This document shows positions 15,508 to 24,997 of a stretch of DNA of 64,000 nt, one piece after another. The notes below the pieces were generated by a model. The model had not been told where the DNA came from and searched no databases. It worked only from the letters and a program-made list of their open reading frames with translations. Position 1 is the first letter of the stretch. Each line of letters opens with the position of its first letter. This stretch comes from UBA11612 sp964475755 (GTDB lineage Bacteria > Pseudomonadota > Alphaproteobacteria > Rhodospirillales > Rhodospirillaceae), in contig CAYYXR010000007.1 of the NCBI GenBank assembly GCA_964475755.1, forward strand, positions 1 through 64,000. Direction: 5' to 3'. The translations under genes were made by a program, and so were the position numbers.

Positions 15508-18063
15508 CTACTCGTTCCGGAGGTGGGGTGCGGCTTTTGTGCCCATGGCGCGCCACGTGCCGGTGAATCCGGCCAGCAATGTAACAGCAATGCAGCTGAG
15601 AAGGACGGTAACCACCAACCCGTAATCCAGGCGCCATTCAATAATTTCCATGATTTCAGTGACCACCCCCCAGGCGCCTACGACTCCGACCACCGCAGCA
15701 ATCAAGCCGGTTGCAACGCCTAGAAGCAGATACTCGAAAATAAAAGCCTTCAATACATTGCCTCGGGTGGCTCCAAGAACCTTAAGCACCACAGACTCGT
15801 ATATGCGCCGAGCGTGCCCCGCTGCGACCGCACCAGCCAATACAAGCGCACCCGATATTAATGCGATTGCCGCCGTCATCCGAACGGCCAATCCCAACGA
15901 ATCTAAAATGCTACGCGCCATATCCAACGCCTGTCGCACTTGCACGACGGTAACGTTTGGCATTTCGTTCAGCACAGCTGTCTCGATAGCAAGCTCTGAA
16001 CCGGCTTCCGAATTGACGGTGGCAAGGTATGTGCTTGGCGCGCCCGCGAGCGCATTGGGCGAAAATATAAATGTAAAATTCATTGCTCCGGACTGCCAGC
16101 GAATATCACGAAGGCTGGCAATGCGAGCGGTAATTTCACGTCCTAAAATATTGACGGTGATTGTATCGCCAAGCCCGATATTGGTATCGCGCGCCACTTC
16201 CGCGTCGACGGAAACAAGATTTTCCCCTGCGTAGTCCTCTGGCCACCATTCGCCCGCCGTTAGCCGCGCATTTTCCGGCAAATTAGCGGCATGGGACATG
16301 CTTCGCTCGCCGCGGATAGCCCACCGGCTGCCCTGCGCGACATTGACGTCTTCGGACGGTACGTCATTTACACGCACGACCCGACCGCGAATCATCGCCG
16401 ATGTCAAAACCTTCTCCACGCCCGGCATTGAATTCACTATACGCCGAAAGTCCTCCTCTTGATGCGGCTGGATATCGATGAAGAACATGCTCGGTGCATC
16501 ACTCGGCAAGCCTTCGTTGATTGTTGCATTGAGATTTGATTGTACCAGGGCTATGGCCACGAGCACCGAAAGACCAAGGCCTAGAGAAAGAACAACAGAT
16601 GTTGTCGGAGATCCCGGTCGGTACAGATTGGCCAAAGCCAATCGCAGGGTTGGCCGCCCGGCGGTGGGGCTGTTGCGTCCGGATGTCATTTTAGCTGCAA
16701 AGCGCATAACGCCGTTCGCGGCAATTCTAAACAAAACCATCGAAACGGCTGCACCGGCGACGAAGTAAAATGCGTACAAAGGCTCCTCCGCGGTCGCAAC
16801 CGTAAACACAGCGAGCACAACCGCAATGGCCGCAATGATCACAACGTACTTGCGTCGTGGCCATTGACCTTGGTCGACGAGAAGTGAGCGGAACAATGCA
16901 ACGGCTGGAATATCGCGGGCTCTTGCGAGTGGCCATAGAGCAAATAGAGCTGCCGTAAGCGTTCCAAACAAAGTCGCTTTCAAAAGTGCGGTTGGGTAAA
17001 GACCGAATTCGGTTTGGACGGGTAGTAAGTCGCCCAATGCCTGCGCGGCGAAATAGGGGATGCTCGCACCCAGCACCAGGCCGATAACGATCCCGATAAA
17101 AGCCAAAAATCCTAATTGAATCAAATAAATAGAGAATACCATGTCGGCCGGCGCGCCGAGGCATTTCAGCGTTGCAATGGTATTGAGCCGTCCGATGAGG
17201 TGAGCGCGCACTGCATTGGCGACGCCAATTCCGCCGGTTAGCAAAGCGGTTAGCCCGACTAACGTAAGAAACAACGTAACGTTATCAAGAAATCGTTCGA
17301 GTCCACGTGCGGCCTGATTCAAACCGCGAATTCGCCAGGTGGCATCCGGGAACTCGTCGTTTAAGCGATTACGAAACTGTTCTTCGTTCTCTCCTTTATC
17401 TAGGCGCACGTTGTATGTGTACTCAATCAGGCTGCCCATCTGAACGAGTTCGGTTGCCGGCATTGCGTCGCGACTGATCATGACGCGCGGGCCGATTGTT
17501 GCAAAGCTTACGGCACGATCCGGCTCGAGCATCACAATTGCTCTTACTTCAAGTGGGGCTTCACCGACATAAACGATGTCGCCTATATCAATGCCTAAGC
17601 GTGCCCTTAGCGGGTCGTCGATTGCCGCGCCCCAGTGCCCATCCTTGAACGCAATGACTTCACTTAGTGATTGTGTGGGATTTAGTTCAAGCTCACCGTA
17701 AAGCGGATAGTTGTCTTCAACAGCTTTCAGCTCAATCAACGTCCGAGCTTGAACATCACCTTGCTCATTCTCTGTGCGCGCCATAGAGCGCATTTGGACG
17801 TGCGCGCTGACCGTTCCGCCCGCCTGCAAACCCGCGACTTGATTGTCTTCGAGAGGATAAGAATCTGCATCGACTTGTACATCGCCGCCCAGCATGGGGC
17901 GCGCATCAGACGCAATACCGGCTTTCACGGATTCATTCATCGATGTGGCGCCAGCGATCGCGGTCACGCCTATGGCTATGCATGCCAAAAATATGCGGAA
18001 ACCGCGCATGCCGCCCCGTAACTCCCTAAGGGCAAATCTCAGTGGTAGCGGCAAATCGCGCAT
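15508..18063 (-). CDS. FtsX-family ABC transporter permease (YbbP-like)
   Basis: 851 aa. It has an N-terminal transmembrane helix (GFRIFLACIAIGVTAIAGA), a large periplasmic domain, three helices at ~260-420, a central helix pair near the LVDQGQWPRRKYVVIIAAIAVVLAVF region, a second periplasmic domain and three C-terminal helices, i.e. two FtsX/MacB-type units, the YbbP layout. The ATPase partner lies 5 nt upstream and the TesA-like esterase is divergent, the ybbA-ybbP-tesA arrangement conserved in proteobacteria. It is probably a mechanotransmission or lipid/lipoprotein-related ABC system in the inner membrane. The substrate is unknown. Confidence 0.9.
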   Translation of the reverse strand: MRDLPLPLRFALRELRGGMRGFRIFLACIAIGVTAIAGATSMNESVKAGIASDARPMLGGDVQVDADSYPLEDNQVAGLQAGGTVSAHVQMRSMARTENEQGDVQARTLIELKAVEDNYPLYGELELNPTQSLSEVIAFKDGHWGAAIDDPLRARLGIDIGDIVYVGEAPLEVRAIVMLEPDRAVSFATIGPRVMISRDAMPATELVQMGSLIEYTYNVRLDKGENEEQFRNRLNDEFPDATWRIRGLNQAARGLERFLDNVTLFLTLVGLTALLTGGIGVANAVRAHLIGRLNTIATLKCLGAPADMVFSIYLIQLGFLAFIGIVIGLVLGASIPYFAAQALGDLLPVQTEFGLYPTALLKATLFGTLTAALFALWPLARARDIPAVALFRSLLVDQGQWPRRKYVVIIAAIAVVLAVFTVATAEEPLYAFYFVAGAAVSMVLFRIAANGVMRFAAKMTSGRNSPTAGRPTLRLALANLYRPGSPTTSVVLSLGLGLSVLVAIALVQSNLNATINEGLPSDAPSMFFIDIQPHQEEDFRRIVNSMPGVEKVLTSAMIRGRVVRVNDVPSEDVNVAQGSRWAIRGERSMSHAANLPENARLTAGEWWPEDYAGENLVSVDAEVARDTNIGLGDTITVNILGREITARIASLRDIRWQSGAMNFTFIFSPNALAGAPSTYLATVNSEAGSELAIETAVLNEMPNVTVVQVRQALDMARSILDSLGLAVRMTAAIALISGALVLAGAVAAGHARRIYESVVLKVLGATRGNVLKAFIFEYLLLGVATGLIAAVVGVVGAWGVVTEIMEIIEWRLDYGLVVTVLLSCIAVTLLAGFTGTWRAMGTKAAPHLRNE

Positions 18064-18068
18064 TTCGT

Positions 18069-18821
18069 TTAGTTCCCGCCGGAAGGTGGTCCTGATATTC
18101 CCTCACCAACAATGAGGCCGTCGGCGATGCGAACAACACGGTCGCATTTTTTGGCAAGATTCATGTCGTGCGTAATGAGCACCAATGTCGTGTTGTTCTT
18201 GTCATGCAGTTCGAACAATAAATCGATGATCTGCTGTCCTGTTGCACCGTCCAGATTTCCTGTTGGCTCATCTGCAAGAAGTATTTTCGGTTTCACCGCA
18301 AACGCCCTGGCTAAAGCAACACGCTGCTGCTCTCCGCCGGAAAGTTGCCCGGGGTAGTGGTCGAGCCGGTGGCCGAGCCCTACAGCTTTCAATTGCTCTT
18401 CGGCACGATCGAACGCATCTTTGACGCCGGCGAACTCGAGCGGCACGGCCACGTTCTCAAGAGCGCTCATTGTGGAAATGAGGTGGAAGGACTGGAAAAC
18501 GATTCCGATGGCGTCGCGGCGAAACAGAGCTAAGGCATCTTCATCAAGGTTTGCATAATCAGTGCCTGCAATGACGACGCGCCCAGATGAAATGCGCTCC
18601 AACCCCGCCACGATCATCAACATGGTCGTTTTACCCGATCCCGACGGGCCTACGACGCCAAGCGCGGTTCCCGCGCTTACATTGAGATCTACGCCCCGGA
18701 GGATGTTGACCGGCCCGGCAGGCCCCTCCAAAGTAAGGTGAACTTGATCGAGAGCTATGGCATTTGATTTTGCGACATCGCCTAATTCGGACGCATTGCT
18801 ATGGGTAGCGACAGTATCCAT
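18069..18821 (-). CDS. ABC transporter ATP-binding protein (YbbA-like)
   Basis: 250 aa. It has a complete nucleotide-binding domain: Walker A GPSGSGKTT, Q-loop QSFH, signature LSGGEQQR, Walker B ILLADEPTGNLD and the switch histidine in LVLITHD. The LolD/MacB-like ADEPTGNLD form is typical of partners of FtsX-type permeases. It is translationally close to the permease gene downstream (5-nt gap) and divergent from the esterase gene, with a 55-nt shared promoter region. Confidence 0.92.
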   Translation of the reverse strand: MDTVATHSNASELGDVAKSNAIALDQVHLTLEGPAGPVNILRGVDLNVSAGTALGVVGPSGSGKTTMLMIVAGLERISSGRVVIAGTDYANLDEDALALFRRDAIGIVFQSFHLISTMSALENVAVPLEFAGVKDAFDRAEEQLKAVGLGHRLDHYPGQLSGGEQQRVALARAFAVKPKILLADEPTGNLDGATGQQIIDLLFELHDKNNTTLVLITHDMNLAKKCDRVVRIADGLIVGEGISGPPSGGN

Positions 18822-18876
18822 ATGACGCCTGAGCTCGATCGGGATTGTGCTGATGTTAACGACGGCAATTCATACC

Positions 18877-19617
18877 ATGGAAGACCCTCGATTGTTACCG
18901 CATAAAACCTTGCTGCAAAAGGCGATTTCAGCATTTTTTGTAACACTTGTTGTTACATGCGCATTGATATTTCAAGGTGCCGAGAATGTTGCGCGAGCAT
19001 CGGAAAATTCCGCCAACCAGCCAATTCGCATATTGGCGTTCGGGGATAGCCTAACCGCCGGGTACGGCCTGGATGACCCGAGCGCAGCGTTTCCCGCTCG
19101 GCTCGAAGCCCGTCTCAAAGAAAAAGGTTATCAAGTAGAAATTCTGCAGGCCGGCGTTTCTGGAGATACGACGACTGGGGGGCGCTCGCGACTGGAATGG
19201 TCCCTTGCCGACGAGCCGGATGCAGTGATTGTGGCACTTGGCGGTAACGATGCCTTGCGCGCTGTGAGCCCTTCTGTGACCGCAGATAATATGGAGTTTA
19301 TCGTCAACCGTATTCAAGAAGAGGGGTTGCCAGTGTTAATTGCCGGTATGTTAGCGCCCCCTAATCTCGGACGGGATTATGGCGATCGCTTTAATTCTAT
19401 ATTCCCTATGGTTGCGGAAAAAACCGGAGCCTTGATTTATCCATTTTTTCTGGAAGGCGTGGCGGCAGAGCCCGACCTAAATCAAGACGACGGAATCCAT
19501 CCAAATGTTGAAGGGGTGGAAATTATTGTCGCCGGTATTTTGCCGATGGTTGAGAAACTCATTTCCCAAGTAGAAGAGAAACGTTCGGGCAGGCAGTCCG
19601 CGTCTTCCAGTAATTGA
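18877..19617 (+). CDS. SGNH/GDSL arylesterase (TesA/EstA type)
   Basis: About 246 aa. A hydrophobic N-terminal segment (ISAFFVTLVVTCALIFQG) followed by ARASE indicates export to the periplasm. The catalytic blocks are present: block I AFGDSLTAGYGL with the nucleophile Ser, block II Gly in GVSGDTT, block III GGND, and block V DGIHPN with Asp and His. The length fits TesA/arylesterase. The start is uncertain: ATG 18877 is chosen; ATG 18853 and GTG 18847 are in frame, and none has a strong ribosome site. The divergent ybbAP neighbours support the TesA assignment. Confidence 0.9.
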   Translation: MEDPRLLPHKTLLQKAISAFFVTLVVTCALIFQGAENVARASENSANQPIRILAFGDSLTAGYGLDDPSAAFPARLEARLKEKGYQVEILQAGVSGDTTTGGRSRLEWSLADEPDAVIVALGGNDALRAVSPSVTADNMEFIVNRIQEEGLPVLIAGMLAPPNLGRDYGDRFNSIFPMVAEKTGALIYPFFLEGVAAEPDLNQDDGIHPNVEGVEIIVAGILPMVEKLISQVEEKRSGRQSASSSN

Positions 19618-19641
19618 GTACGCTATTCGTCTTACGCCAAT

Positions 19642-20178
19642 ATGATTCGTCTTTTTGTTGGATTACCGCTTCCCGATGGCGTGATTGCCCGACTACAGAT
19701 CATGTGCAGTGGATTGCCGGGCGCAAAATGGGTAGAGCCCGCCAATATGCACATTACTTTGCGGTTTATTGGCGAAGTGGATGAGCATGTGGCGGAAGAC
19801 ATCGACCAATTTTTGTCAGGCATCGCGGCTGAAGCCTTTAGTTTGGAATTGCAGGGCTTGGGGACTTTTGGTCAAGGCCACAAGGCGCGCGCGCTGTGGG
19901 CGGGCGTGAATTCATCCGCCAACTTGACGCATTTGCAGGCTAAGATCGAATCTGCGGTGGTTCGTGCAGGTCAGCCGGCCGAGACCCGAAAATTTACACC
20001 GCACGTAACGTTGGCAAGATTTTCCCAAGCCCATCCGGTGCGATTGCAGTCATTTGTAGAAGGAAACAATCTTTTCCAGGCTGGCCCATTTAGCGTCGAG
20101 GAGTTCGTATTGTTTGAAAGCCGACTTGGTCGGGCCGGACCCATGTACATCCCTCTCGCTCACTACGAATTGAACTAG
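19642..20178 (+). CDS. thpR: RNA 2',3'-cyclic phosphodiesterase (2'-5' RNA ligase family)
   Basis: 178 aa. The two catalytic HxTx motifs of the 2H phosphoesterase family are clear: HITL at residues 37-40 and HVTL at 121-124, with the surrounding signatures MHITLRFIGEV and FTPHVTLARF. It hydrolyses 2',3'-cyclic phosphate ends and can join tRNA half-molecules by 2'-5' linkage in vitro. Its physiological substrate is unsettled. It follows the esterase gene by 24 nt and converges with the kinase gene, whose coding overlaps its end by 4 nt. Confidence 0.92.
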   Translation: MIRLFVGLPLPDGVIARLQIMCSGLPGAKWVEPANMHITLRFIGEVDEHVAEDIDQFLSGIAAEAFSLELQGLGTFGQGHKARALWAGVNSSANLTHLQAKIESAVVRAGQPAETRKFTPHVTLARFSQAHPVRLQSFVEGNNLFQAGPFSVEEFVLFESRLGRAGPMYIPLAHYELN

Positions 20179-21029
20179 TATCCAAAACGGCGCAGGGTGC
20201 GATCTACAGAATTTACGTACGAGCCGCCAAACAGATTCACGTGCACCAGCAGGGGATATAAATTGTATATATCCTGGCGTTCTTCGAAAAATCCAGGCTT
20301 CAGCCCGCGCAGTTCGTCATAGCGTCTAAAATACGATTTACCAAAAGTTCCGAATAAAGTCGTGAAGGCCAACTCGATTTCCGGATCGCCGTAATAAATC
20401 GCTGGATCCACAAATCCTGATATTTTTCCACGATGAACAAGAACATTTCCCGTCCATAGATCGCCGTGAAGAAGAGAGGCCGCTGAAGGTTCGGCCAACC
20501 ATTTGTCCAAATGGGCGCAAAACCGTTCCAACCGTGAGAGTATATTGCTGGGTATGCGGCCAGACTTCGTACACCGGCGCCCCATATACATAAGGCGATG
20601 AACACGAAAGAATTCTATCCAACTCTTTTGTTGCGGATTGGGTTGGACCAGTCCGCCGATCAATGTATCTCTCTCGAATCCGAAATGATCAGAGGTGATG
20701 TCGTGCAAACCAGCTATGTGATGAGCGGCATCTTCTTCCGCCTCATGGTCAATCGCACCACTTGTCGGTAGTTTGCTCATAATCAGCAAGGTATCATCGG
20801 CATGAAGAACGTCTGGGACAGGCAGGGAAGAGTTCTTCGCCAGATAGTTCAGCATAAATCCTTCCAGGGCGAGGCCCGGCGAAGACCCGTTTCCAATTTT
20901 AGCAACGACGTTTCGTCCATCTTCCAATGCCAATTGTCGGACATCGCCGATGCATCCTCCGGATAAGTGCCGGCTACTTACAACGCCAGTTTGCAGAACG
21001 CGCTGCACCCGGGCATTTATGTCGATCAT
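20175..21029 (-). CDS. Fructosamine kinase family protein (YniA-like)
   Basis: 284 aa. An APH-like kinase fold with N-lobe Lys in NVVAKIG, Brenner-type catalytic loop LLHGDLWTGNVL and the metal-binding GFVDPAIYYGDPEIELA, all characteristic of the fructosamine kinase/ketosamine-3-kinase family. FGFERDTLIGGLVQPN is also diagnostic. These enzymes phosphorylate sugars attached to protein amines, which releases the modification (deglycation). Its start overlaps the end of the tyrosine phosphatase gene by 4 nt (ATGA). Pairing of a ketosamine kinase with a low-molecular-weight phosphatase is a known bacterial gene neighbourhood. Confidence 0.9.
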   Translation of the reverse strand: MIDINARVQRVLQTGVVSSRHLSGGCIGDVRQLALEDGRNVVAKIGNGSSPGLALEGFMLNYLAKNSSLPVPDVLHADDTLLIMSKLPTSGAIDHEAEEDAAHHIAGLHDITSDHFGFERDTLIGGLVQPNPQQKSWIEFFRVHRLMYMGRRCTKSGRIPSNILSRLERFCAHLDKWLAEPSAASLLHGDLWTGNVLVHRGKISGFVDPAIYYGDPEIELAFTTLFGTFGKSYFRRYDELRGLKPGFFEERQDIYNLYPLLVHVNLFGGSYVNSVDRTLRRFGY

Positions 21030-21505
21030 GGTGCTGGATTCATGCGGGCCTTCAGGTGGCCAATCAGTTCTATTGAGGCAGCTTCCACCATGTCCAAAAC
21101 ATCTTCAAAACCCCGGCCGCCACCATAGTAGGGGTCCGGGACGTCTTTAAGGTCTTTGGAAGGGTGAAAATCCAGGAATAGGCGAACCTCCGCCTTCGAC
21201 CCATGCGGTTGCATGGCCTGCAGGTATGACAGATGTCCGCGATCCATGGCGAGAATGAGGTCGAATTTCTCGAAGTCGTCTGTACGTACACGCCGCGCTT
21301 TCTGCGCAGAAAGATCGTATCCACGCTTGGCAGCGGTCTCGACCGTACGCGGGTCGGGCGCTTCACCGACGTGATACCCGTGGGTGCCGGCGGAATCCGC
21401 GGTAACGGCCCTGTCCAGGCCCATATCAGTCAGCAAGTATTGAAATACGCCCTCTGCCGTCGGTGAACGGCATATGTTTCCGGTGCATACAAAAAGGATT
21501 TTCAT
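21026..21505 (-). CDS. Low-molecular-weight protein-tyrosine phosphatase
   Basis: About 159 aa. The catalytic P-loop is at the extreme N-terminus: VCTGNICRSP with nucleophile Cys7 and Arg13 (CX5RS). The general-acid Asp is in VPDPYYGG near residue 125. The length matches the family. ATG 21505 (MKILFVCTGNICRS) is the only start that puts the P-loop in its normal place; the frame's upstream extension is unlikely. It is translationally coupled to the fructosamine kinase-like gene and divergent from the sirtuin gene across 68 nt. Confidence 0.95.
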   Translation of the reverse strand: MKILFVCTGNICRSPTAEGVFQYLLTDMGLDRAVTADSAGTHGYHVGEAPDPRTVETAAKRGYDLSAQKARRVRTDDFEKFDLILAMDRGHLSYLQAMQPHGSKAEVRLFLDFHPSKDLKDVPDPYYGGGRGFEDVLDMVEAASIELIGHLKARMNPAP

Positions 21506-21573
21506 TTTAGTTGCTTTGCTCCTGCGCCTTGAGGCCGTTAGCATTGCGCAGCGTCATTATAACGGTATTTATC

Positions 21574-22359
21574 ATGGCTGAATTATCCTCACCACCCACG
21601 CAGGAAGTCGAAACCGCCTCGGCCATTGTTCCTCAATTCATTCCGGACGCTGGAGCATCCGTTGTCATCCTCACGGGTGCGGGAATTTCAAAGGAGTCCG
21701 GACTAGACACATTCCGAGATGCGGATGGCATCTGGTCGAAGGTTCGGTGGGAGGATGTGGCAACGCCGGAAGCCTTTGCCCGCGACCCCGAGCGCGTCCA
21801 TGCTTTCTACAACATGCGCCGTGCCCGATCACGATCTCTTGATATAAAACCGAACGCCGCACACAAGGCCCTCGCTAAGCTGGAGGCTCTATGGCAAGGC
21901 CGTGTATTGATCGTTACTCAAAACGTAGATTCGCTTCACGAGCAAGCCGGCTCGAAGGACCTCATTCACATGCACGGTATTTATGCCAAAGCCCGCTGCA
22001 ACTACTGCGAACACATCGTCGACTGGGAAGGGGATATGTCGGTCAACGATGTTTGTGAATCGTGCCAGAAGCCCGGAGGGCTCAGGCCGAACGTGGTTTG
22101 GTTTGGCGAAGTGCCGATGGGGCTGGATGAAATTCAGGAAGCTTTGGCGGAGTGCGACCTGTTTATATCGATTGGTACATCCGGGAATGTGTATCCCGCT
22201 GCGGGGTTCGTCGCCATGGCCCGGCAATTGGACCGCGCTCATACCGTAGAACTTAATCTTGAGCCCTCTCTCGGAGCGACAATGTTCCACGAAACACATC
22301 ACGGCGCCGCAACGGTTATAGTGCCGGCCTATGTCGACGGCTTACTCGCTGAGCGATGA
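21574..22359 (+). CDS. cobB: NAD-dependent protein deacylase, sirtuin family
   Basis: 261 aa from ATG 21574. NAD-binding GAGIS (35-39) and TQNVD (115-119), catalytic His134 in HMHG, and four zinc cysteines at 142, 145, 161 and 164 (CxxC...CxxC). Tyr79 and Arg82 (YNMR) reproduce the YxxR pair that gives class III sirtuins, such as E. coli CobB and human SIRT5, their desuccinylase/demalonylase activity. It removes acyl groups from lysines in the cytoplasm. Its TGA overlaps the ATG of the UDG-family gene. Confidence 0.95.
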   Translation: MAELSSPPTQEVETASAIVPQFIPDAGASVVILTGAGISKESGLDTFRDADGIWSKVRWEDVATPEAFARDPERVHAFYNMRRARSRSLDIKPNAAHKALAKLEALWQGRVLIVTQNVDSLHEQAGSKDLIHMHGIYAKARCNYCEHIVDWEGDMSVNDVCESCQKPGGLRPNVVWFGEVPMGLDEIQEALAECDLFISIGTSGNVYPAAGFVAMARQLDRAHTVELNLEPSLGATMFHETHHGAATVIVPAYVDGLLAER

Positions 22360-22940
22360 GCAAGCTGTCACAGGTCCTGAAGAAGGCCCGCGCATGCACT
22401 TTGTGCGCCCACGCGTTGCCATTGGGTCCCAGGCCTGTACTCCGGGCAACTTCAACAGCGCGAGTGCTGATCGTCGGGCAAGCTCCGGGCACAAAGGTCC
22501 ACGAAAGCGGTGTACCATGGAATGATAGATCCGGTGATCGGCTGCGAGATTGGCTCGATGTTGACCGCGAAGCGTTCTACGACGAGTCCCGAATTGCGAT
22601 TATGCCTATGGGCTTTTGCTATCCGGGTCGCGATGCGAAGGGCGGCGATCTTCCACCGCGCAAGGAGTGCGCGCCCGAGTGGCATCCTCGCATCCGTCCA
22701 CTGTTGCCAAATATTGGGTTCACTCTTCTCGTGGGTACTTACGCACAAAAATTCTACTTAAAGGATCGATGTAAAAGCACGCTTACTGATACCGTCGCGG
22801 CTTGGCGTGAATATGGTCCGGATTTAATCCCGCTTCCTCATCCCAGTTGGCGCAATACGTCGTGGATTAAGAAAAATCCGTGGTTCGAGCGCGAGCTGTT
22901 ACCTCATCTGCGTTTGCGCACCCATTCTTTCTTCAAATAA
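22356..22940 (+). CDS. Uracil-DNA glycosylase family protein, probable Fe-S type
   Basis: 194 aa. The motif VLIVGQAPGTKVHESGVPW and the C-terminal LPHPS (HPS, 162-164) place it in the UDG superfamily near COG1573. Four cysteines (14, 17, 88, 105) are spaced as in family 4/5 enzymes that hold a [4Fe-4S] cluster. Motif A departs from the canonical GEAPG, and WNDRSGDRLRDWL replaces the usual GxPFVGxAG. It is therefore a divergent subfamily whose base specificity cannot be read from sequence. It is coupled to cobB by a 4-nt overlap. Confidence 0.85.
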   Translation: MSKLSQVLKKARACTLCAHALPLGPRPVLRATSTARVLIVGQAPGTKVHESGVPWNDRSGDRLRDWLDVDREAFYDESRIAIMPMGFCYPGRDAKGGDLPPRKECAPEWHPRIRPLLPNIGFTLLVGTYAQKFYLKDRCKSTLTDTVAAWREYGPDLIPLPHPSWRNTSWIKKNPWFERELLPHLRLRTHSFFK

Positions 22941-22968
22941 ACTCGCAAGCACGCGTCAGATTATACCA

Positions 22969-23394
22969 TTAAGTGCGGCTGATTCCCTCGGCTTCTGCCT
23001 GCGCCTCGATATCTTCCATATCAGCATCGGAGAAGCCAAAGTGATGGCCGATTTCGTGAATCAGGACATGGCGAATTACGTGCAGAAGGTCCTCCCCGGT
23101 CTCACACCAGTAGTCGAGAATCGGGCGGCGGTAGAGAAAAACCATGTCCGGTAGGCTGCCGGAAATTTCCACGACTTTTTCATCTAATGCTATGCCCTGG
23201 TATAGACCTAAAATGTCGAAAGGGCTTTCCAGTTCCAATTCATCACACACGTCCTCGTCGGGAAACTCCTCCACCCTGATAATAACGCCCCGGGTCAGCG
23301 ATTTCAGGCTATCGGGAAGACTTTCAAGCGCTTCACGCGCAACCTCGTCGATATCTGCCAGCGTAGGCGGCAAAAATTCTTCCCGTTTTGTCAT
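22969..23394 (-). CDS. Zincin-like metallopeptidase family protein (PF06262 type)
   Basis: 141 aa. The zinc motif HEIGHHFG (residues 113-120) and the preceding segments IRVEEFPDED, DILGLYQG and LYRRPILD are typical of the minimal zincin family formerly called DUF1025. There is no signal peptide, so it is cytoplasmic. The physiological substrate is unknown. It is a single gene convergent with the UDG-family gene and divergent from phhB across a 70-nt gap. Confidence 0.9.
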   Translation of the reverse strand: MTKREEFLPPTLADIDEVAREALESLPDSLKSLTRGVIIRVEEFPDEDVCDELELESPFDILGLYQGIALDEKVVEISGSLPDMVFLYRRPILDYWCETGEDLLHVIRHVLIHEIGHHFGFSDADMEDIEAQAEAEGISRT

Positions 23395-23464
23395 TTACGC
23401 GCCTTGTTTACCGGTCGTGCTTTCGCCATGGTGTATCATACTACGTATTGGACGAGAGGCATAA

Positions 23465-23755
23465 ATGGTAGAAAAACTGAGCGCATCGGAGCGCAAGGCT
23501 GCATTGGAAAGGCTTCCCGACTGGAGTGAAGTCGATGGCCGTGACGCTATTCAGCGCACATTTAATTTCGAGAACTTCAATCAGGCTTTCGGTTTCATGA
23601 GCCGTTGCGCCTTGATGGCGGAGAAAATGGATCACCATCCGGAATGGTTTAATGTGTACAACCGGGTCGAGGTTTTACTGTCCACACACGATTGCGGGGG
23701 TCTTTCCGAACGAGATGTAAAGCTCGCTGAATTTATGGACCAAGTCGCCAAATAA
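23465..23755 (+). CDS. phhB: 4a-hydroxytetrahydrobiopterin dehydratase (pterin-4a-carbinolamine dehydratase)
   Basis: 96 aa, the normal size of PCD/DCoH. Conserved KLSASERKAALERLPDW at the N-terminus, FNFENFNQAFGFMSRCALMAEKMDHHPEW in the middle and VEVLLSTHDCGGLSERD at the end, with the catalytic His61/His62 pair region and His79-type residue present. It recycles pterin cofactor after aromatic amino acid hydroxylation. No hydroxylase gene is nearby in this window. Confidence 0.93.
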   Translation: MVEKLSASERKAALERLPDWSEVDGRDAIQRTFNFENFNQAFGFMSRCALMAEKMDHHPEWFNVYNRVEVLLSTHDCGGLSERDVKLAEFMDQVAK

Positions 23756-23775
23756 TATGTGGAGAAATAACGTAC

Positions 23776-24684
23776 CTATTCCGCGCGCATGGGCGGCGGC
23801 GTGTCCTTTACTTTGGCCTCACGGAACAGGATGTAGAGGGTAGAGCCCACAATCACTACCGCCCCAACTCCGGTCCAAATACTCGGCACTTCGCTGAAGA
23901 ACAAAAATCCGAAAGCGGCTGCAAGAATGATTTGGATATAGTCGATTGGATTCATGACCGTCGCCTCACCGATCGAGAAGGCACGAATTATGAAATACTG
24001 TCCAGAGCTGGAGAACACACCAATTGCCAGCAAGTAGGCCCACTGTATACCCTGAGGTGTTTCCCATACGGGGACGGCTGGAATAAGCGTCGTAACCACC
24101 AAACCAAACGCGTACCACGCCATAAGCGTAATCGGCCCATCCTCGGCCGCTTGCTGGCGAATTACGGCCAGTGCACCCGAAATCGCGGCGGCTGACAGCA
24201 AGGCGGCGAACGCAGCTGATTGAAATATCATTCCGGTCGGTCCGAGAACGATGACGACGCCAGCGAAGCCAACCAGTGTCGCGATGCCGCGCCGCCAGCG
24301 AACAACTTCGCCCAACAGCAGAACAGCGAGAATGATCATAAATAGGGGGCGCGTGAAGGTCAGCGAAACCGCGGCGGCAAGGGGCATATGCGTGAACGCA
24401 TAGAACGCAGCTAGGATACTTACTGTTGAACACGCCAAGCGAATGAGATGTAGGCCCGGGCGCTGCGTGCTAAATATCCTAAAACCGTGACGAAACAAGA
24501 AGGGCAATATGACCGTCACGCCGAAGACACTACGGAAGAAGACAATGACAAATGGGTGAAGCTCCGACCCAACGGTTTTCACCAGAGTCGTGACGATAGC
24601 AAAGCACGTCGAAGCGGCGATCATCCACATCGCGCCGCGAAGATTGTCGATAGGCGGGACTTCCTTTGCCGACGAAAACGCCAT
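23776..24684 (-). CDS. DMT-superfamily EamA transporter
   Basis: 302 aa with ten predicted transmembrane helices in two EamA halves (for example MIAASTCFAIVTTLVKTVG at the start of half 1 and AAAISGALAVIRQQAA at the start of half 2). Inner-membrane metabolite exporter of the RhaT/YdcZ-like group; the substrate cannot be predicted. It is divergent from the CoA-transferase gene across a 313-nt gap. Confidence 0.88.
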   Translation of the reverse strand: MAFSSAKEVPPIDNLRGAMWMIAASTCFAIVTTLVKTVGSELHPFVIVFFRSVFGVTVILPFLFRHGFRIFSTQRPGLHLIRLACSTVSILAAFYAFTHMPLAAAVSLTFTRPLFMIILAVLLLGEVVRWRRGIATLVGFAGVVIVLGPTGMIFQSAAFAALLSAAAISGALAVIRQQAAEDGPITLMAWYAFGLVVTTLIPAVPVWETPQGIQWAYLLAIGVFSSSGQYFIIRAFSIGEATVMNPIDYIQIILAAAFGFLFFSEVPSIWTGVGAVVIVGSTLYILFREAKVKDTPPPMRAE

Positions 24685-24997
24685 TGGGTGGACCTATAGA
24701 CATGTTGCGACCTTACGATGCGGTCGAATTGATGCCAGCCGGTCACGTTCTATCCCGGCAAAGCGGGACCTTTTGGTAGCCCCAGCTATCCGGTCATGCA
24801 AGGCCCTGGAGGGCATTCTGACCAGCCGATAAGCCGGTCTGCCATTCGCTTACTGCATAGCGCTAGAGGATGTTGGCGATAAGGCCGTTCCCGGCTTGAC
24901 CGGGCGGCTGACGTGCCCCAAAAACGCTCCATTCAATGAATGTTTTTCGGTACGTTTCACCCCAGAATCAACCCATACACTTGCAGAGGCCAATCTC
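24685..24997. other. Divergent intergenic region, EamA transporter / CoA transferase
   Basis: No gene was found. It should hold promoters for both flanking genes. The 13-nt interrupted palindrome CATTCA-A-TGAATG (24930-24942), flanked by A- and T-runs, is 55 nt before the CoA-transferase start and could be a regulator site. No catabolic regulator gene is adjacent. A TTG at 24896 would extend the CoA transferase upstream but lacks a ribosome site. Confidence 0.4.
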